Below, piece by piece: positions 14,678-17,298 of a DNA stretch of 17,298 bases. The notes under the pieces are model-generated. The model ran no database searches, was not told the origin of the DNA, and saw nothing but the letters and a program-made list of their open reading frames with translations. Position numbers and translations under genes: made by a program. The stretch spans positions 1 to 17,298 of the forward strand of contig JARVJW010000095.1 of NCBI GenBank assembly GCA_029775955.1, given 5' to 3'. The DNA is from Nitrososphaeria archaeon. GTDB lineage: Archaea; Thermoproteota; Nitrososphaeria; Conexivisphaerales; UBA164. Positions within the stretch are counted from its first letter, which is position 1; the number at the start of each line of letters is the position of its first letter.

Positions 14678-14691
14678 TTTTAGAAACGGTT

Positions 14692-14748
14692 CAGTTCACC
14701 CCTTCTTACTAGGGCCTCGTTATATTTTTTTACCAGTTTCTCTTGTAA
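14692..14748 (-). pseudogene. IS5-like DDE transposase, split by TnpB element: upstream piece
   Basis: The minus strand reads EKLVKKYNEALVRRGEL. YNEALVRRG matches YNEALVERG of the transposase at 9056, and the frame runs directly into IIVAVSNPSVVEEW at 13455 once the TnpB element is removed. No convincing start codon is seen upstream. Confidence 0.7.
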
Positions 14749-14983
14749 ACAATATAATACGTTGCACACGGTGTGTATAAGTATGGTTAAATCAAAATCG
14801 TTTGATAATTAGCTCAAAACGTGCAACACTAAATAGCATCAATTGATAACAGAAAAACTCCATGAAGCTCAGGCAGCAAGCTTTTAATTCAGCGAGCGGG
14901 AAGTCCCCTTGACTTGGATGAAAGCGAGCAAAAGTATTTATAATCATACAGCTATAATAGGACAAGTAATGTGTTAAAAAAGC
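14749..14983. other. No intact gene; possible right-end scrap of another TnpB element
   Basis: GTTGCAC (14761-14767) and GTGCAAC form a short inverted pair about 55 bases apart. At 14868-14925 the plus strand reads HEAQAASF-stop-FSEREVP, followed by a GGGAAGTCCCCTTGACTT motif, reminiscent of TnpB tails and IS605 right ends. This is weak. TATTTATAATC at 14936-14946 may be a promoter for the following TnpB. Confidence 0.3.
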
Positions 14984-16134
14984 ATGTTGAAAATCAAGGT
15001 AAATAATATGGTTAGTGCGGAAAAGAACAGCAGGATACGGGAGAAAGGCAGGGAGACAAGCGGAAAGGTCAGACTGCAAAAGTATATGAAATAAAATTCG
15101 ATAAAAGCAAAATATCAAAGCAAAGATTCGACGCACTTCAAAGGCTCTTTCTTGAAGGGAAGTGGTTTACAAACTACATAATAGCAAAAGGCATATCGAA
15201 TTCTGTTTCTTATAAAGACAAAAAGGTAAACATAAAGGTTGGCGATAAATTCGAAAAGAGATAGCTGATTGTATTGTCATCACAGATGAAACAATACCTG
15301 ATAAAAAGGCTGCAGAGCAACAACAAAAGCCTTAAGACGCTGCACGCAAAGGGAAAGAAAACTGGAAAGATAAAATACAGGAAGGCGCTGCATTCAATAC
15401 CCCTAATGCAATACGGCATAACCTATAAAATAAAGGATAAAACAGCACATATACAGGGCTTGGGTGATTTCAAAGCAATCGGGATAGATCAAATGCCATG
15501 CAACGCAGAGGTTGCTACTTTATAGAGAGAAATGGCGATTTTTACATGTCGTTGCATACTTGCCAAAAGAAGAAAGAGCGCATAACGGCAGAGCAATAGG
15601 CATTGATTTAGGCATAAAGAACCAGATTCTCAAATGGAATTAAGGTGTAATACGCTATACCAATGTCTGAAAGGATAAAGAAGCTTTACAAAGCCTTTTC
15701 AAAATCCCAATATGACAAAAGATAAAAAGCGAATTTCTGCACCAGAACAATCAGAAGACATAAACAACAAACTTGCGCATTATGTAACGTCAAATTATGA
15801 ATATGTTGCTTACCAAAATGATAAGAGTTGGTCAAGGTTTTACGGGAGGAAGATATACCAAACTTCCATAGGAGGATTCCGCAATTGCCTAAAGGCAAGC
15901 ACTCCTTTGGAAGTAGGCAGGTTCATAAGAACAACTGGCGTATGCATGAATTGTGGCACAGTGCAGCATCTGAACCTATCGGATAGAATGGTAGTATGCC
16001 CTTCATGCCATTCAGTATTTGATAGGGATGTAGGTGCTGCAAATAAGCAAGAAGGGCTTTGCCTGGGGAACCTAGGCGAGGCGCTCGCAGAGGATTATGC
16101 CTCTAGCATGTTAGAATACATAAAGCGTATGTGA
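14984..16134 (+). pseudogene. tnpB: TnpB of a second IS605 family, inactivated
   Basis: Read across frames: MLKIKVNNMVSAEKNSRIRE, then KVYEIKFDKSKISKQRFDAL, LFLEGKWFTNYIIAKGISN, MKQYLIKRLQSNNKSLKTLH, the RuvC-I motif AIGIDLGIKNQI (about 15598), SWSRFYGRKIYQTSIGGF, the zinc finger (VCMNCGTVQ, VCPSCHSVF) and the RuvC-III motif DRDVGAANK (16021 on). Frame breaks occur near 15090, at the TAG 15262-15264, at TAG 15523, near 15640 and near 15710. The last 140 codons (15712-16134) are open. The acidic residue of RuvC-II is not evident: YQND stands where relatives have QDE. Sequence and architecture differ clearly from the other TnpB family here, so it is a separate element. Confidence 0.8.
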
Positions 16135-16169
16135 AAGCAAGCATTGTCATTGAAGCTCCAAACAAGCGG

Positions 16170-16203
16170 GCGTGGCCCCGTCCGCAAGGGCGGGGTAGTT
16201 CAC
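16170..16203 (+). ncRNA. Right-end hairpin / candidate omega-RNA end of the second TnpB element
   Basis: CCCCGTCC (16176-16183), a GCAA tetraloop (16184-16187) and GGGCGGGG (16188-16195) form an 8-bp stem with one G-U pair. TAGTTCAC follows at once. A strong GC hairpin just after tnpB and before a TTCAC-type sequence is the usual IS605 right end. The putative guide would start at about 16204, 27 bases before the end of the convergent membrane-protein gene. Confidence 0.5.
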
Positions 16204-16230
16204 CTAGCTTAAATCTGCGCTCGATGGTGT

Positions 16231-17001
16231 CTATGGACTTGAGGGAGTTATTGAATCCTCGATTCTCCAGTCCTCCCTGAAATGTTCATTAGGATCATTA
16301 GCAACAGTGTAAATCCAATATAACATAAATATTCCTAATGTAATTATTGAAAGCACTATATAAAGTGCAGTGCTCCTGTCGACTATTTTAAAATATCTGT
16401 CGCCCTTCCATCCTATTTGTATAAAACCGTTGTTTTCAGCTCTTTCAATCTTGACAAAATCCTTGTTAAGTGAATGAAATATATAAAATATTAAAATAAG
16501 AGAAACAATTGACAAAAAAGGAATAATGAGTAATATACCAATAATTATCGCCCATTTAGCAGGGTCCCTCCTTGGTAGGTAATCTATTTCACTTATTACT
16601 TGATTTTCCTTACCGTCCTGATTTACTGACCCAAAAAGTGCCTTTATTCTTGTCGCGTGGTCATTAAACCGCTTTATTAATCGGTACATAATATAACCCA
16701 ATATGGCAGCTGAAATTGCTTCTATTGGAATATATACTAATAATAAAGATGAAAATAACAGTTCACTATAGAATGGTGTCGAACTAATAACAGATTTTGA
16801 ATAGCTTACCGGAATAAATATAAAAAGTGCTATAATTATGATTCCACCCACAAATCCGATTATATATGGCAAAAATGGCAGCCACAATGGCATTATATAG
16901 TCAGTTTCAGATCTCCTATTTTTTATGCTATGATAGTCACTCATGGATTTATGCGCCATTACATTGTTAATAAACATTTTGATGTGAGTGCTTTGTTGCA
17001 T
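16231..17001 (-). CDS. Membrane protein, DUF4234-like C-terminus
   Basis: 256 aa with four likely transmembrane segments at about 43-66, 79-106, 149-175 and 211-233. The last, YIVLSIITLGIFMLYWIY, flanked by Arg and an Asn/Glu-rich tail (NDPNEHFREDW), matches the DUF4234 pattern (SIITLGIYxLYW). Function is unknown. The loop at 107-146 is charged and probably cytosolic. The first codons (MQQSTHIK) lie in a sequence repeated elsewhere in the window. A TATA-like box 25 bases before ATG 17001 supports that start and a leaderless transcript; Met20 (MSDYHSIK, at 16944) is the alternative. Confidence 0.8.
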   Translation of the reverse strand: MQQSTHIKMFINNVMAHKSMSDYHSIKNRRSETDYIMPLWLPFLPYIIGFVGGIIIIALFIFIPVSYSKSVISSTPFYSELLFSSLLLVYIPIEAISAAILGYIMYRLIKRFNDHATRIKALFGSVNQDGKENQVISEIDYLPRRDPAKWAIIIGILLIIPFLSIVSLILIFYIFHSLNKDFVKIERAENNGFIQIGWKGDRYFKIVDRSTALYIVLSIITLGIFMLYWIYTVANDPNEHFREDWRIEDSITPSSP

Positions 17002-17005
17002 TAAT
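16981..17005 (-). repeat. ATGCAACAAAGC repeat, copy at the start of the membrane-protein gene
   Basis: A 25-bp sequence (plus strand GATGTGAGTGCTTTGTTGCA, then TTAAT) is repeated exactly at 17127-17151. The first 17 bases on the minus strand also occur at 7486-7502. It contains the ATG and first seven codons of the membrane-protein gene. Confidence 0.8.
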
Positions 17006-17017
17006 GAAAAGTTGGGT

Positions 17018-17033
17018 TAATTATTTAAAAATT
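17018..17033 (-). promoter_or_regulatory. TATA box of the membrane-protein gene
   Basis: On the minus strand TTTTTAAATAATTA is centred about 25 bases before ATG 17001. Confidence 0.5.
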
Positions 17034-17113
17034 AGGATAAATTGCCGATTTAAAATAAATAATTTCTTTAATTTAAATTTGAAACTATTAACAAATTAAC
17101 TATTTTTTGATAT

Positions 17114-17151
17114 ATGCAACAAAGCAGATGTGAGTGCTTTGTTGCATTAAT
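17114..17151. repeat. 13-bp inverted repeat containing the ATGCAACAAAGC repeat
   Basis: ATGCAACAAAGCA (17114-17126) and TGCTTTGTTGCAT (17135-17147) form a perfect inverted repeat around GATGTGAG. The right half, with spacer, is an exact 25-bp copy of 16981-17005. Between the two sites lie about 110 very A/T-rich bases. In the minus-strand frame it begins MQQSTHI and reaches a stop 16 codons from the ATG, so it is not a gene. Confidence 0.8.
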
Positions 17152-17206
17152 TGATTATTCCCGGCCAATGAACAAATTAATTAAGGCACGTGTCCCTTTG
17201 TCCAGC

Positions 17207-17298
17207 TTACCCGAGCCTCGTGCCACCGCGATGCGCCTCCACAACATTATATGTGAACACCTTGGCTATTATTTCGTTGAATATTCCTGCATCAAGCA
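17207..17298 (-). CDS. C-terminal end of an unidentified reading frame, cut by the window edge
   Basis: The minus strand is open from the edge to TAA at 17207-17209 and reads LDAGIFNEIIAKVFTYNV, then VEAHRGGTRLG. It is G/C-richer than the sequence just beside it. Thirty codons are too few to identify; a transposase end is possible given the surroundings. Confidence 0.3.
   Translation of the reverse strand, partial: LDAGIFNEIIAKVFTYNVVEAHRGGTRLG

Larger units (their letters stand above)
13456..14691 (+). mobile_element. IS605-type TnpB-only element, copy B, inserted in an IS5-like gene
   Basis: Both boundaries follow from the interrupted gene: joining 13455 to 14692 restores the transposase frame without gain or loss of bases. 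The left end begins CTTTATAAG and the right end finishes AGAAACGGTT, matching the ends of copies C (7040) and A (386). There is no target duplication, as expected for IS200/IS605 elements. No tnpA is present. GATGAT lies directly left of the element and would be the target-adjacent motif. Confidence 0.8.

Noticed and set aside
1..17298. CRISPR array
   Set aside because: No regularly spaced repeats were found; the only recurring short sequence (ATGCAACAAAGC) occurs irregularly three times plus one inverted arm.

Overview
The window comes from an archaeon. Promoters look archaeal: a TATA box about 25-29 bases upstream of the start codon, often with no Shine-Dalgarno site, so many transcripts are probably leaderless. 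The tRNA-His carries a bulge-helix-bulge intron, and the protein families (BtpA/SgcQ, GAPN-like aldehyde dehydrogenase, eukaryotic-type topoisomerase IB, archaeal IS5-like and IS605 transposases) fit. The lineage cannot be fixed from the sequence alone. Topoisomerase IB plus a T-loop tRNA intron lean towards Thaumarchaeota and relatives; a Thermoplasmata-like acidophile is the main alternative.

Layout. 1-386: 3' end of a dead TnpB (IS605-type) element. 432-6876: a housekeeping block with NAD(P)HX dehydratase facing a GAPN-like dehydrogenase with no gap, a BlaI-type repressor plus M48 membrane protease pair, topoisomerase IB, and a nucleoside phosphorylase. 7040-7419: fused scraps of two transposases. 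7486-8535: a short leader-like repeat, an aldo/keto-reductase-fold protein that appears to lack catalytic residues, and an intron-containing tRNA-His. 8634-9916: a TnpB remnant, then a decayed IS5-like element whose ends can still be seen. 9961-12559: two BtpA/SgcQ paralogues around a PfkB sugar kinase. 12600-16203: decayed and nested mobile DNA, with a TnpB element inserted cleanly into an IS5-like transposase gene, followed by a second TnpB family. 16231-17001: a DUF4234-like membrane protein whose first codons lie in a repeat found three times in the window. 17207-17298: the end of an unidentified reading frame.

The strongest observations are four. (1) The tRNA-His has a 17-nt intron at position 59/60 in a complete, canonical bulge-helix-bulge fold. 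(2) At least two copies of one TnpB element share the same inactivating lesions yet keep intact 3' hairpins, as expected of a non-autonomous element with a retained guide-RNA scaffold. (3) The insertion of one such copy can be undone on paper, restoring an in-frame IS5-like transposase with a short ATGAT-like motif next to the would-be guide. (4) A eukaryotic-type topoisomerase IB is present with all five catalytic residues.
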